64,000 nucleotides of DNA from Viola odorata (Eukaryota > Streptophyta > Magnoliopsida > Malpighiales > Violaceae): positions 51,560,304 to 51,624,303 of the forward strand of contig OY829537.1 in the NCBI GenBank assembly GCA_963691705.1. Direction: 5' to 3'. This document shows, piece by piece, positions 1 to 10,384 of the stretch; position 1 is the stretch's first letter, and every line of letters starts with the position of its first letter. The translations under genes were made by a program, and so were the position numbers. The notes beneath the pieces are model-generated. The model searched no databases. It saw only the letters and a program-made list of their open reading frames with translations, and had not been told where the DNA came from.

Positions 1-983
1 TCTGCATGCTTGCTATTTTCATGCGAGTGTTTATTGCTCACACACTCGCTCTCACTCTCTTTCTGTTTAACACTCGATTCCTCTCTTTTTCTCTCAATAT
101 CCTTGGGGATTTGCGAATCGGTTCTTGGATCCATATCATTAACGTTCGTGAGAACAATTTCAGTAACAGCAGGCGCCTCAGCGACTTGAATCTCAAGAGT
201 CGGCTCATGCCCGATCCCCTCTCTGTTTCGCTCAATATCCTTGGGAATTGGCGAATCGGCATCAGCTTTCTGAAACTGCTTTAGTTCCTCCTCTTTCACT
301 TCAGTGTCCGGTTGCACATCTGTGATTGGAATCGGACTCAAACCGATATCAGCTTTCTGCCCAAGCGGCTCCCTCCTCACCGTCGGCTCAGTAAGTCTGC
401 AACGATGATAAGGATGCCGTTGTCTCCGGTGCTTCTCCACGCTGATCGCCGTTTGTAACATATCCTCTAAGGAGAAGAATTCAACATACTGGAGCAGATC
501 GGCTATCTCCCGATTGAGACCTTTGAAGAATCGTGCCATCGTCTTCCGTTCGGTCTCCATGACTTGTGCTTTCTCTAAGGCAAACTCCATCTCATTAAAG
601 TACTCCTCAACACTCTTATTACCTTGTGTCAAGGTTCCCAGCTTTTGGAGCAGCTCACGGTTAAAGTTAGAGGGAACAAACTGATTCCTCATGATCCATT
701 TCATCTCTCCCCAATCATCAATCGGATCAGCATAAACAGCCGTTCTCTGGTGATTGAGCTGATTCCACCAACGTGAAACGTCCCCAGTAAGAGCAGTCAC
801 TGCTATCCTGACTTTCTTCCGTTCTGAATAATCATGGCAGCGAAAGATAGTTTGCACATCTCGCTCCAAATCCAAATAAGCCTGCGGACTGTTCATTGCA
901 GCAAACGGCGGAAGTCCGTTACATGTTTCGGCCTTAGCCCTCAAACTCCTTTCACGCCTTTCGGACCATTGTGGGCAAGACAT
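1..983 (-). CDS. Gag-like ORF, second tandem copy of element A (partial, runs off left edge)
   Basis: Same reading frame as the 1121-codon ORF starting at 5669, here starting at the ATG complementary to 981-983 and open to the window edge. It encodes a plant Ty3/gypsy Gag domain with the conserved order CHDYSE, W-W, RRFVPS-like NQFVPSNF, then LNREIADLL and SLEDML. The acidic/polar region after it is cut off at base 1. Gag would form the particle that packages element RNA. No stop is seen in the visible part. Whether the rest of this copy is intact cannot be judged. Confidence 0.8.
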   Translation of the reverse strand, partial: MSCPQWSERRERSLRAKAETCNGLPPFAAMNSPQAYLDLERDVQTIFRCHDYSERKKVRIAVTALTGDVSRWWNQLNHQRTAVYADPIDDWGEMKWIMRNQFVPSNFNRELLQKLGTLTQGNKSVEEYFNEMEFALEKAQVMETERKTMARFFKGLNREIADLLQYVEFFSLEDMLQTAISVEKHRRQRHPYHRCRLTEPTVRREPLGQKADIGLSPIPITDVQPDTEVKEEELKQFQKADADSPIPKDIERNREGIGHEPTLEIQVAEAPAVTEIVLTNVNDMDPRTDSQIPKDIERKREESSVKQKESESECVSNKHSHENSKHA

Positions 984-1763
984 TCTGTAATTCCTGTAAT
1001 TTCACAACACTAGCAAACAACATAAAATTGTACTAAACCTAGCACTCCCTCACGTGTTTACTCTCGTGTTTAAACACTCTAATAATCTCACAAATTCTCT
1101 CAAAAATCCTGCAATGTCCCAGCGTTAGTGAGACTCAAGAATTCAAAGAAAAGCTTCCAAGAAGACTCTCAAAGACAACTAGCTTCAAAACAAACGGTGA
1201 TACTGGTTATTCGAATAATTGCAAGATCAATCAATCAAACGAATAACAAGTGGAATAGAAAGCAATATCAAGGAATCAAAGAAAAGCTCTATTTGACTCG
1301 AAAGGACTCAAATAAAATTCAATTCCAATTCGGATTTCAAGACACAATTGCTCTTCACTGATATATCTGATTTTTTTGTGGTGCAAAAACTTCTATATAT
1401 TTTTGTAATTGCTGAATCGAAATTCTCTCGATTTTTTTTTTTTTTTTTTTTTTGACTATGAACACAGCTTAGTGTTTTGCTCACAACTTTTTACTCGTAA
1501 CTCCGAATCGCCTGATTCCTTTTGATTCGGAAAGCTAACAGGTGCAGCTTTCCAACGAGACCTGTCTCACCAAGTTCGGATTTCAATAACTATATATACG
1601 AATACAATTTTGACACTGCCAGAAATTTGCACATATACGAACCAAGCACAGCAAAGAAATCGGTTTTGAATGTAGTAGAATGAATTACCGATTTCAACGA
1701 TGAAAACTTGAAACAAATAAAGATACTTACCAATCTTTGAACGCCTTAAGCTCCGCTACCAAC
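984..1763 (-). promoter_or_regulatory. 5' leader of tandem copy of A: primer site, splice-donor-like site, palindromic block
   Basis: On the minus strand: a primer-binding sequence TGGTAGCGGAGC (1750-1761), two bases from the LTR; a donor-like G|GTAAGTATC with the GT at 1730-1729; a poly-A run (poly-T on plus, about 1431-1453); then a conserved block with CACGTG (1051-1056) and the perfect 12-bp palindrome GTGTTTAAACAC (1066-1077). Acceptor-like CAG sites lie just before the gag ATG. The sites are seen; splicing is inferred. Confidence 0.6.
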
Positions 1764-2886
1764 TGATACGATCCTGGTTCCTTAGGATGCGTAGCACCAA
1801 TTTTGATCTTTGTTCAAAGACGGATTTCCTGCGGAAATAGATAACTCGACAAGTACGAGCTTAGACCACTTAGCTAACCTGTGCTAAGAGCCCTAATCGA
1901 TTTCAAGTCAAGGGTCTTGAATCGGATTCTTAGGACTAGACTCAACAATGTGAGAATCACACTAAGATAAACGACACAATAATACAATTCCAAGATTTAC
2001 TTGTATACGACTCAAGTATTGCGGACTCAAGAAGAACAAGGTTCAACCAACTTGAACAAGGGGCGAAGATTGAAGAGAATATCTCAATTTATCAAATAAC
2101 AGCCAAGTTTCTAAGGAGGCCAAGCGGCTCCTTATATAGGTTACAAGCAAACCCTAATTCCACAATAGGAATAGAAGTTCTAAAGAGGTAAAAGTCTTAC
2201 TTAACTAAGTAACTAAATAAACTAATTATCTAATCAATTAATTAAATGGAAACAAAGTTGTCGCCATTAATTAATTAATTAAATAAACAAATTAACTAAT
2301 GACTTAAATAAATAATGTCAACGCTGTCTTAAAACAGGTAAAGGACGCGTCAGCTTCTGGACTAGCAAAACGGGCAGGAGCCGTTTCTCCACAATAGATA
2401 GACGCAGTGAAACGGATAAGTGCTGAAACGGGCAGGAGCCGTTTCCAACAAAACAGGTAGGCAATCGGCACGCGCAAAACGGACAAGTGCTGATTACGCG
2501 AAACGGGCACAGAAAATGGACATAGCTTTCGGCACGCACAGAAGAGTGAAACGGACAAGCGCCGATACGCGAAACGGGCAGGTGTCGTTTGCACGAAATG
2601 GTCAAGTGTCGTTGAGTGAAACGGTCCAGTGCCATTTCTAGCACACGACAAAGGCAAGTGAATCGGCCAAGTGCTGAAACGGATAAGTGCCGATTCACGG
2701 AAATGATTCCAGCTATGAGCCGATCTGCTATCAAGCCGAATCATCATCACACCTGGTAAAGGTTGAATCGACCAACTGCGTGGGATCCTATCTCCAATTG
2801 CAGCTTCCTCACTTGTCATCCCACACGTTAGCTCTTGGAACGGATCGGCTGGTGGTAACGGCACCTTGATGCGTGTGTTCGCATCA
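1764..2886 (-). repeat. LTR of element A (3' LTR of the complete unit, shared with the tandem copy)
   Basis: 1123 bp with plus-strand ends TGATACGATCC and GTTCGCATCA, so the element-sense LTR begins TGATGC and ends GTATCA. It contains an array of AACGG motifs in U3, a core promoter (TATATAAGGAGCC read on minus, about 2112-2140) and a U5 inverted repeat ATCTTTG/CAAAGA near the inner end. The ORF of element A continues about 194 codons into it. It differs from the LTR at 6445-7567 at about 14 positions by eye. Confidence 0.9.
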
Positions 2887-5669
2887 TTCCCTCTTTCTTC
2901 GGAAAGATTCGTCCTCGAATCTTGCTCAGCATAATCTTTCCTGGAAATCCGATGCTTCCTTTGTCTCCATCTCTTGCGCGTCAAGGCCGATGTGTTCAGA
3001 TCGGTAAGGGGATGATTCACATCATTCCCTCTCCCTTCAGAAATATTCGCCCTTGAATCTACATCTAGACCTGCACTACGATACTTGAAGTTAATAATAT
3101 CAAAGTAAGCACAAATCGAACCATACCACCCTCTTAAATTCAATTCGGTAGTAATGCTGCTGATCATGTGAAATCGCTGATGAAGATTATTGCTCCAAGC
3201 GGCGACTCCTGCTCGAACTTGGTTTGGAGGCCGTTTCCGGCGTAAGCGCTGCCAAACCCAAGCTCCCATCTGGAACGCCACAAGCCGTCTCCCTTTGTCC
3301 CGTTTATGCACCAGGTCTTCATTCATGCGGTCACTGTTCTGTTTTGTCTTGGCATGTAACTGCCTCACAAAATCAAGCTGTTGTGGACCATCTAAACGAA
3401 CAATATTACTCAGAGGTAAAGGATTTAAATCCAAAACAGTCGTAGGATTAAATCCATAAACAAGTGCAAACGGAAAATAATGATCAAATGCACACACAAG
3501 TGTCATCAACAAATTAGAATCGGCGTGTGCACAACGGCTGCAAGTAAAATAGGCAAACGAAAGACACGCTTCCCATGGAAAGGCATACTTAGAAATTAAA
3601 ACATGCCATATGGAACCTGACTTCCTCTTATCCGCGTTGTCAGAAACATTAAAATTATCAATATATTGAGATAAATCAGCATCAAATGTCCAAGACACAG
3701 TCAGATTCCCTTTATGCATACAAAACAGATATTTTGTGTCAAAGAAATAATATTTATAGACTTCACAAAAATTAGAATCAATAGCATAAGGATTAACCAT
3801 GGGTGTAACCTCAAGCAAAATATTTCTAAGCGACTTTGTATCAATACTACCAATAAAACTCAAAGGAATATCATGTGAAGACATATCATTCCTAAAAAGT
3901 AAACCAGTAATATCAATTAAATCACAGCAGCTCATCAAACCATCATGCTCATCAATATTTCGCAAAAGATCATGCAACCGATATAATCGATTGCGTCTGA
4001 AAAGAGCTCCTCCAAATCCTGTCGACTTAAACACAAAATTTTCATAAAATTCACACTTAACAACATAGTTATCTAATTTAAAAACATGTGAGAATCCAAT
4101 TAAATATGTGTTAGAGACAACACAATCCCTGTCTCTCGGTCTAGCCAACTTACCAAACTGTTTTCGCTTTCGCGAGTAAATTTCAAAGGTATATGACTTG
4201 ACCTTCCGTGTTTGCATATATTCATCATTTAAATTAATTTTAGAATCAGACACATAATAATTAATGATGTTTATATACTCACACAAATCGCTCCTTAGGA
4301 AAGAAGACCATACTACACCCTTTCGGTTAAAGTTGGCCGATTTAGGCACCATGGTTGTGCAAGGCTCTTTCCCTCTTCTTGGTGGTAAGGTAAGTGGCTC
4401 CTCCTCTGCCAAGACTCTCTTCTTTTTCTGCACGTGAGGTAAAACAACACGAGAAAGGAAAACAAATGGGTTAGGGTTAGAAAAATCAAAACACAACGGC
4501 CAAAATTTTAGGTTTTGGTAGCTTGCGCCAAAACAGATCCTGTACACACCAAGTGTGTTCCTCACTTCTCTCCCTTTGGCATATACACTCAATTTCCTTT
4601 TATTATCCTCTCCTTTTGATCTCTCAATGCCACTCTCAGCACGCTTACTCTTTTCGTGCGAATGTTTTCCTCGCTCACTCTCACCCTCTGCATGCTTGCT
4701 ATTTTCATGCGAGTGTTTATTGCTCACACACTCGCTCTCACTCTCTTTCTGTATAACACTCGATTCCTCTCTTTTTCTCTCAATATCCTTGGGGATTTGC
4801 GAATCGGTTCTTGGATCCATATCATTAACGTTCGTGAGAACAATTTCAGTAACAGCAGGCGCCTCAGCGACTTGAATCTCAAGAGTCGGCTCATGCCCGA
4901 TCCCCTCTCTGTTTCGCTCAATATCCTTGGGAATTGGCGAATCGGCATCAGCTTTCTGAAACTGCTTTAGTTCCTCCTCTTTCACTTCAGTGTCCGGTTG
5001 CACATCTGTGATTGGAATCGGACTCAAACCGATATCAGCTTTCTGCCCTAGCGGCTCCCTCCTCACCGTCGGCTCAGTAGGTCTGCAACGATGATAAGGA
5101 TGCCGTTGTCTCCGGTGCTTCTCCACGCTGATCGCCGTTTGTAACATATCCTCTAAGGAGAAGAATTCAACATACTGGAGCAGATCGGCTATCTCCCGAT
5201 TGAGACCTTTGAAGAATCGTGCCATCGTCTTCCGTTCGGTCTCCATGACTTGTGCTTTCTCTAAGGCAAACTCCATCTCATTAAAGTACTCCTCAACACT
5301 CTTATTACCTTGTGTCAAGGTTCCCAGCTTTTGGAGCAGCTCACGGTTAAAGTTAGAGGGAACAAACTGATTCCTCATGATCCATTTCATCTCTCCCCAA
5401 TCATCAATCGGATCAGCATAAACAGCCGTTCTCTGGTGATTGAGCTGATTCCACCAACGTGAAACGTCCCCAGTAAGAGCAGTCACTGCTATCCTGACTT
5501 TCTTCCGTTCTGAATAATCATGGCAGCGAAAGATAGTTTGCACATCTCGCTCCAAATCCAAATAAGCCTGCGGACTGTTCATTGCAGCAAACGGCGGAAG
5601 TCCGTTACATGTTTCGGCCTTAGCCCTCAAACTCCTTTCACGCCTTTCGGACCATTGTGGGCAAGACAT
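2304..5669 (-). CDS. 1121-aa Gag fusion ORF of element A, lacking protease, RT, RNase H and integrase core
   Basis: Single open frame. Residues ~30-200 are a Ty3/gypsy Gag domain (CHDYSE, SRWWNQL, FVPSNFNREL, LNREIADLL). No CCHC knuckle is visible. Residues ~310-380 match the His/Lys/Glu-rich linker (HSHEKSKRAESGIER, then KLSVYAKGREVR) that lies between protease and RT in elements B, D and E. Residues ~395-730 are largely unrecognised. A stretch with YAIDSNFCEVYK resembles the pre-integrase [12 protein letters not shown] of B, so this part may be a highly diverged pol remnant. Residues ~733-800 are recognisable integrase end (LVYGFNPTT, QLHAKTKQN). The last ~194 residues are encoded inside the LTR. 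The basic tail motif seen in B, D and E is missing. There is no DTG/DSG protease, no YFDD and no DDE. It resembles known Gag-only nonautonomous elements (TR-GAG type), but the long fusion is unusual. Confidence 0.8.
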   Translation of the reverse strand: MSCPQWSERRERSLRAKAETCNGLPPFAAMNSPQAYLDLERDVQTIFRCHDYSERKKVRIAVTALTGDVSRWWNQLNHQRTAVYADPIDDWGEMKWIMRNQFVPSNFNRELLQKLGTLTQGNKSVEEYFNEMEFALEKAQVMETERKTMARFFKGLNREIADLLQYVEFFSLEDMLQTAISVEKHRRQRHPYHRCRPTEPTVRREPLGQKADIGLSPIPITDVQPDTEVKEEELKQFQKADADSPIPKDIERNREGIGHEPTLEIQVAEAPAVTEIVLTNVNDMDPRTDSQIPKDIERKREESSVIQKESESECVSNKHSHENSKHAEGESERGKHSHEKSKRAESGIERSKGEDNKRKLSVYAKGREVRNTLGVYRICFGASYQNLKFWPLCFDFSNPNPFVFLSRVVLPHVQKKKRVLAEEEPLTLPPRRGKEPCTTMVPKSANFNRKGVVWSSFLRSDLCEYINIINYYVSDSKINLNDEYMQTRKVKSYTFEIYSRKRKQFGKLARPRDRDCVVSNTYLIGFSHVFKLDNYVVKCEFYENFVFKSTGFGGALFRRNRLYRLHDLLRNIDEHDGLMSCCDLIDITGLLFRNDMSSHDIPLSFIGSIDTKSLRNILLEVTPMVNPYAIDSNFCEVYKYYFFDTKYLFCMHKGNLTVSWTFDADLSQYIDNFNVSDNADKRKSGSIWHVLISKYAFPWEACLSFAYFTCSRCAHADSNLLMTLVCAFDHYFPFALVYGFNPTTVLDLNPLPLSNIVRLDGPQQLDFVRQLHAKTKQNSDRMNEDLVHKRDKGRRLVAFQMGAWVWQRLRRKRPPNQVRAGVAAWSNNLHQRFHMISSITTELNLRGWYGSICAYFDIINFKYRSAGLDVDSRANISEGRGNDVNHPLTDLNTSALTRKRWRQRKHRISRKDYAEQDSRTNLSEERGNDANTRIKVPLPPADPFQELTCGMTSEEAAIGDRIPRSWSIQPLPGVMMIRLDSRSAHSWNHFRESALIRFSTWPIHLPLSCARNGTGPFHSTTLDHFVQTTPARFAYRRLSVSLFCACRKLCPFSVPVSRNQHLSVLRVPIAYLFCWKRLLPVSALIRFTASIYCGETAPARFASPEADASFTCFKTALTLFI
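2366..2700. promoter_or_regulatory. AACGG motif array in U3 of element A LTR
   Basis: About nine AACGG and two CCGTT motifs occur in roughly 330 bp, many as imperfect palindromes such as AAACGGGCAGGAGCCGTTTC. AACGG is the core of plant MSA sites bound by three-repeat MYB proteins (established). That it acts this way here is inference. The matching array in the other LTR is at 7047-7381. Confidence 0.5.
2881..3063. repeat. Polypurine tract and duplicated LTR-junction sequence of element A
   Basis: Immediately next to the LTR on the minus strand is CGAAGAAAGAGGGAA (2887-2901), the expected polypurine tract, which also encodes part of the polyprotein (ERGND). A diverged second copy of the same junction (CATCATTCCCTC and following) lies at 3035-3063. 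The translated ORF therefore carries two versions of the block, DSRANISEGRGND and DSRTNLSEERGND. This is a local duplication of about 150 bp. Confidence 0.6.
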
Positions 5670-6444
5670 TCTGTAATTCCTGTAATTTCACAACACTAGC
5701 AAACAACATAAAATTGTACTAAACCTAGCACTCCCTCACGTGTTTACTCTCGTGTTTAAACACTCTAATAATCTCACAAATTCTCTCAAAAATCCTGCAA
5801 TGTCCCAGCGTTAGTGAGACTCAAGAATTCAAAGAAAAGCTTCCAAGAAGACTCTCAAAGACAACTAGCTTCAAAACAAACGGTGATACTGGTTATTTGA
5901 ATAATTGCAAGATCAATCAATCAAACGAATAACAAGTGGAATAGAAAGCAATATCAAGGAATCAAAGAAAAGCTCTATTTGACTCAAAAGGACTCAAATA
6001 AAATTCAATTCCAATTCGGATTTCAAGACACAATTGCTCTTCACTGATATATCTGATTTTTTTGTGGTGCAAAAACTTCTATATATTTTTGTAATTGCTG
6101 AATCGAAATTCTCTCCCTTTTTTTTTTTTTTTTTGACTATGAACAAAGCTTAGTGTTTTGCTCACAACTTTTTACTCGTAACTCCGAATCGCCTGATTCC
6201 TTTTGATTCGGAAAGCTAACAGGTGCAGCTTTCCAACGAGACCTGTCTCACCAAGTTCGGATTTCAATAACTATATATACGAATACAATTTTGACACTGC
6301 CAGAAATTTGCACATATACGAACCAAGCACAGCAAAGAAATCGGTTTTGAATGTAGTAGAATGAATTACCGATTTCAACGATGAAAACTTGAAACAAATA
6401 AAGATACTTACCAATCTTTGAACGCCTTAAGCTCCGCTACCAAC
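5670..6444 (-). promoter_or_regulatory. 5' leader of complete element A unit
   Basis: Primer site TGGTAGCGGAGC at 6431-6442, two bases from the LTR. The donor-like GGTAAGTATC has its intron start at 6411. Acceptor-like CAG sites end at 5680 and 5671, just before the gag ATG, and an additional CTAAC...TTGCAG|G lies upstream of the palindromic block. The block has CACGTG at 5737-5742 and GTGTTTAAACAC at 5752-5763. The candidate intron would be about 730-740 nt. Confidence 0.6.
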
Positions 6445-7567
6445 TGATACGATCCTGGTTCCTTAGGATGCGTAGCACCAATTTTAATCTTTGTTCAAAA
6501 ACGGATTTCCTGCGGAAATAGATAACTCGACAAGTACGAGCTTAGACCACTTAGCTAACCTGTGCTAAGAGCCCTAATCGATTTCAAGTCAAGGGTCTTG
6601 AATCGGATTCTTAGGACTAGACTCAACAATGTGAGAATCACACTAAGATAAACGACACAATAATACAATTCCAAGATTTACTTGTATACGACTCAAGTAT
6701 TGCGGACTCAAGAAGAACAAGGTTCAACCAACTTGAACAAGGGGCGGAGATTGAAGAGAATATCTCAATTTATCAAATAACAGCCAAGTTTCTAAGGAGG
6801 CCAAGCGGCTCCTTATATAGGTTACAAGCAAACCCTAATTCCACAATAGGAATAGAAGTTCTAAAGAGGTAAAAGTCTTACTTAACTAAGTAACTAAATA
6901 AACTAATTATCTAATCAATTAATTAAATGGAAACAAAGTTGTCGCCATTAATTAATTAATTAAATAAACAAATTAACTAATGACTTAAATAAATAATGTC
7001 AACGCTGTCTTAAAACAGGTAAAGGACGCGTCAGCTTCTGGACTAGCAAAACGGGCAGGAGCCGTTTCTCCACAATAGACAGACGCAGCGAAACGGATAA
7101 GTGCTAAAACGGGCAGGAGCCGTTTCCAACAAAACAGGTAGGCACTCGGCACGCGCAAAACGAACAAGTGCCGATTACGCGAAACGGGCACAGAAAACGG
7201 ACATAGCTTTCGGCACGCACAGAAGAGTGAAACGGACAAGCGCCGATACGCGAAACGGGCAGGTGTCGTTTGCACGAAATGGTCAAGTGCCGTTGAGTGA
7301 AACGGTCCAGTGCCGTTTCTAGCACACGACAAAGGCAAGTGAATCGGCCAAGTGCTGAAACGGATAAGTGCCGATTCACGGAAATGATTCCAGCTATGAG
7401 CCGATCTGCTATCAAGCCGAATCATCATCACACCTGGTAAAGATTGAATCGACCAACTGCGTGGGATCCTATCTCCAATTGCAGCTTCCTCACTTGTCAT
7501 CCCACACGTTAGCTCTTGGAATGGATCGGCTGGTGGTAACGGCACCTTGATGCGTGTGTTCGCATCA
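6445..7567 (-). repeat. 5' LTR of complete element A unit
   Basis: 1123 bp, same termini as the inner LTR. Core promoter read on minus: TATATAAGGAGCC at about 6793-6822. An open frame of 186 codons (6985-7545) continues through U3 as in the other LTR. The first flanking bases to the right are AATAT, so the partner target duplication should be AATAT beyond the left edge. Confidence 0.9.
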
Positions 7568-8532
7568 AATATGCACTTTTGCGAAAGACTCGCCTATCAC
7601 CCGACCTTTTCATATATTTGTGCCTAATAAAGCACTCCAAAAGCACTCTGGATCAAACCACATCCCCTACACAACCTTTATGATGGAAGCATCATTGAGA
7701 TGCTCTAAGTTCCTGAGTTTCAACCCACCTCTATCTTTAGGTTGGCACACGAACTCCTATTAAATAAGAAGGATTTTTCTCTTGTTCCTGGTTCTACCCC
7801 ATTGGAATCTTTTGGTAATTCTCAATAGCTTCAATGACTCCCTTGAGAATCTTGGAAGTCTTCATAGAGTAAAAAGGGATGGATTGGAGCACTGATTTAC
7901 ACAGAGTAAGTCTCCCTGCCTAAGAAAGCGTATTCACTTTCCAATTAACCAATTTTGACTGCACTCTTTCCCTGATATCATAGTACATGTTCTTCGATAC
8001 TCTCTTGTGATGCAGTTTGACCCTAAGGTATCACCCTAAATTATGTCGCAGAAATCCCGCTGACTTGCTTTATAGCATTGATTATCTATTCATTTGTGTC
8101 CTTAGAACAAAAGAACTTTGATGTAGCGACATTAACTCTTTTCCCCAAGAAGTCACAAAATTTACCGCATTCACTCTCTCATCACATTTGCTTGCTCCGA
8201 AGAAGCCTCCTCTACAAGCAGAAGATCATTGGCGAACATCAGATGAGAGATTGTTGAACCTACCCATTTCAAACAAAACGGAATGAACTTCCCCTGTTCA
8301 CTTCCTTCTCAATCATCTACGCAAACTTATTTATTCATACACATAACAAAAATATACAAGGAGAGTAGGTCCCTTTATCTCATACCCAAAGTTGTGGTAA
8401 AACTCTCAGTAGGCACCCCATTCTAGAGAACTCTCATCAAAGTAGTACTAATACAACTCATGATGACCTTGATCAGAGAGGGAGGAAAGTTGAGACTAAC
8501 TAGGTTCTCTTCAATAACTTGTATCACAACCT
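7568..8532 (-). pseudogene. LINE reverse transcriptase, palm/thumb part (degraded)
   Basis: Broken frames translate to typical plant LINE RT segments: a decayed version of the catalytic region followed by LLLVEEASSEQANVM (about 8195-8240), then YYDIRERVQSKLVNWK (about 7935-7990) and LSQAGRLTLCKSVLQSIPFY (about 7870-7925). The catalytic FADD is altered (FANDLLL). Clearly nonfunctional. Confidence 0.65.
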
Positions 8533-8540
8533 ATCATATG

Positions 8541-9536
8541 TAGGGATGGCAATTGGGCGGGTATGGAGTGGGTAAGCACTATTCATACCCGCACCCGCAT
8601 CCATATGGAGCGGGTAAGAGAAGAGCAATTATACCCGCGGATATCCACAAATTTGATTGAATTTCAAATTTTAATTAAATTAATATAAAAAAATCAATTG
8701 ACAATCTTTCAACTTCATCACACAATTGTTTCTACAATGTGTTGAATGTAGTAACCACTTTCTATCCATTTTCCCTAATAAATTAAATTTTAGTAATTAA
8801 ACAATTTATATACTAATGAGATTTATTTAATATGTAACCATTGTCTATCCATATACCCTACTAATTATTATAATCAATTATTTCATCTATGCCATGGACT
8901 CTTAGTACTACTATAAAAAGGATATCACTAAATCATTTTTTGCTCACACTTTTTACTCCTGAATTGTATCTTCATTTTTCTCTATTAATCTGTAGATTAT
9001 GTTTGTTTCAATGTAAGATATTTAATTTAAAAACTATATTTTTTTATAATTCTAAAACATAAATAAAATAAATTGTATGCACTTATTTTGCATGAATAAT
9101 GTTTATTGTATTTATTAATTTTATTGTATTTTGATAATTTAATTTTTTATTGATTAATATATACTGACTACTGAGTACAAAGGAAACCCGACATACGTAG
9201 CTTTAAACCAGCTATGATCCATGATGTAATAATTCCAAAAGCTCTTTTCTTTCAACCCTAACATCTGCAAAGGCAAACCCATTTGACTCTCCCTTGGTGC
9301 AAAAACGAAAACAGAGTCCTTGGAATTGCTCCTCAAACTTTATTTTCTTATTGAATTAATTATATATATGTATTGCGGGTATTTAGTGTGGGTATTGGAG
9401 CGGGTAAGCACTATCTATACGCACATCTATACCCGCACCCATACCCGCAAAAAACCCACAATATGCGGGTAATACCCACCCACAATTGCGGGTATTGGAC
9501 GGATATCCATATCCGCGGGTAAAATTGTCATCCCTA
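8541..9536. mobile_element. Nonautonomous hAT-type DNA transposon, 996 bp
   Basis: Terminal inverted repeats TAGGGATG(G/A)CAATT are flanked by a perfect 8-bp direct repeat ATCATATG (8533-8540 and 9537-9544), the target-duplication length of hAT transposons. The subterminal 100-150 bp at each end are crowded with GCGGGTA/TACCCGC motifs, as expected for transposase binding. The AT-rich interior has no transposase. One 60-codon minus ORF at 9154-9336 could be captured or random sequence. It sits inside the LINE, so it inserted after it. Confidence 0.9.
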
Positions 9537-9544
9537 ATCATATG

Positions 9545-10380
9545 CGTTCTCCAAATCAACCTTAGCTAACATCATCTCATTCTTCCCTTTCAATGATTGG
9601 GAAGACTAGATCAACTCTTGAGTAAGGATGATATTGTCAATAATATGTCTCTTCGGAATGAAGTTGCACTGAGTGGGAAAAATGAAAGGATCCAACAATG
9701 GCTTAATACAGTTGACTATCATCTTTGTTACACCATATTACATAGGCTAATTGGCCTAATATCAACAAGTTTTCCGACTACTCCACTATAGAGATCATAA
9801 CTATGAAAGTTTCGTTCACTTTCTCATAGAGAATCCTTGCTAGTGAAGAAAACCAAGATAAACTTAGTTAAAAAGATCCAATCGTAGCCCATTGAGTCTG
9901 GTAGAAAATAATATGGAATCCATCGGCCCAGGAGCCTTAAAAGGACCCATGTTATCAACAATAACTTTAACATCTTCTCCACTAAAAGGCTTCTCTAGGA
10001 AGATTCTAGTTTCAGGTGATATGTAGCTCCCCAAGCCCAACTTCGAAAAGCAATACGGGCCTAAATCCATTAGAGTAAATAACACTTTAAAGAAGTCCAC
10101 AACCATTCTTTTCAACTCTTCCACCTCCAAAATCCAGTTACCCACGTCATCTCTTAACCCCTCAATCTTCTTTCTCTTTTTTCTAATAATAGAAGAAAGA
10201 TGAAAATAACGAGTATTTCTATCCCCATCGACAATCCAATCACATCTCGACAACCAATCTCTTTGAAACCACACCAATTTCTCCTCGTAAAATGCTTGAA
10301 TGTACTCAGCAACCAATCGCTTTTCCAAGGCTAACAAAGATGAGTTCGAAGAAATCATACCTCTACTCTACGCTATCTCA
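9545..10380 (-). pseudogene. LINE reverse transcriptase, N-terminal region
   Basis: A 164-codon open stretch (9864-10358) carries the L1 hallmark just before the RT domain: WLSRCDWIVDGDRNTRYFH, then IEGLRDDVGNW, FLEKPFSGEDV and FKAPGPM, matching the usual GDRNT-FFH and APGPDG blocks. The remainder down to the hAT insertion is frame-broken. No intact RT is present. Confidence 0.8.
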
Positions 10381-10384
10381 ATAT

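Larger units (their letters stand above)
1..7567 (-). mobile_element. CRM-like Ty3/gypsy element A, tandem internal-LTR-internal-LTR arrangement
   Basis: Read on the minus strand from 7567: LTR, leader, 1121-codon ORF, second LTR, second leader and the first part of a second gag, which runs off the left edge. Bases 1-1763 repeat 4676-6444 almost exactly. By eye there are about seven substitutions plus a poly-T length change, while the two LTRs differ at about 14 sites. LTRs of 1123 bp begin TGATGC and end ATCA. The right boundary lies in LINE sequence; the left end is outside the window, so no target duplication can be tested. The layout fits LTR-LTR unequal recombination. The clade is inferred from the Gag type, the GPF-type integrase end and coding sequence entering the LTR. 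Confidence 0.85.

Noticed and set aside
4523..4970. Plus-strand ORFs rich in Leu/Ser/Phe opposite gag
   Set aside because: Shadows of the minus-strand His/Lys/Glu linker and Gag codons.
9154..9336. 60-codon ORF inside the first hAT element as a captured exon
   Set aside because: Too short and unrecognised. Kept only as a possibility in the hAT entry.
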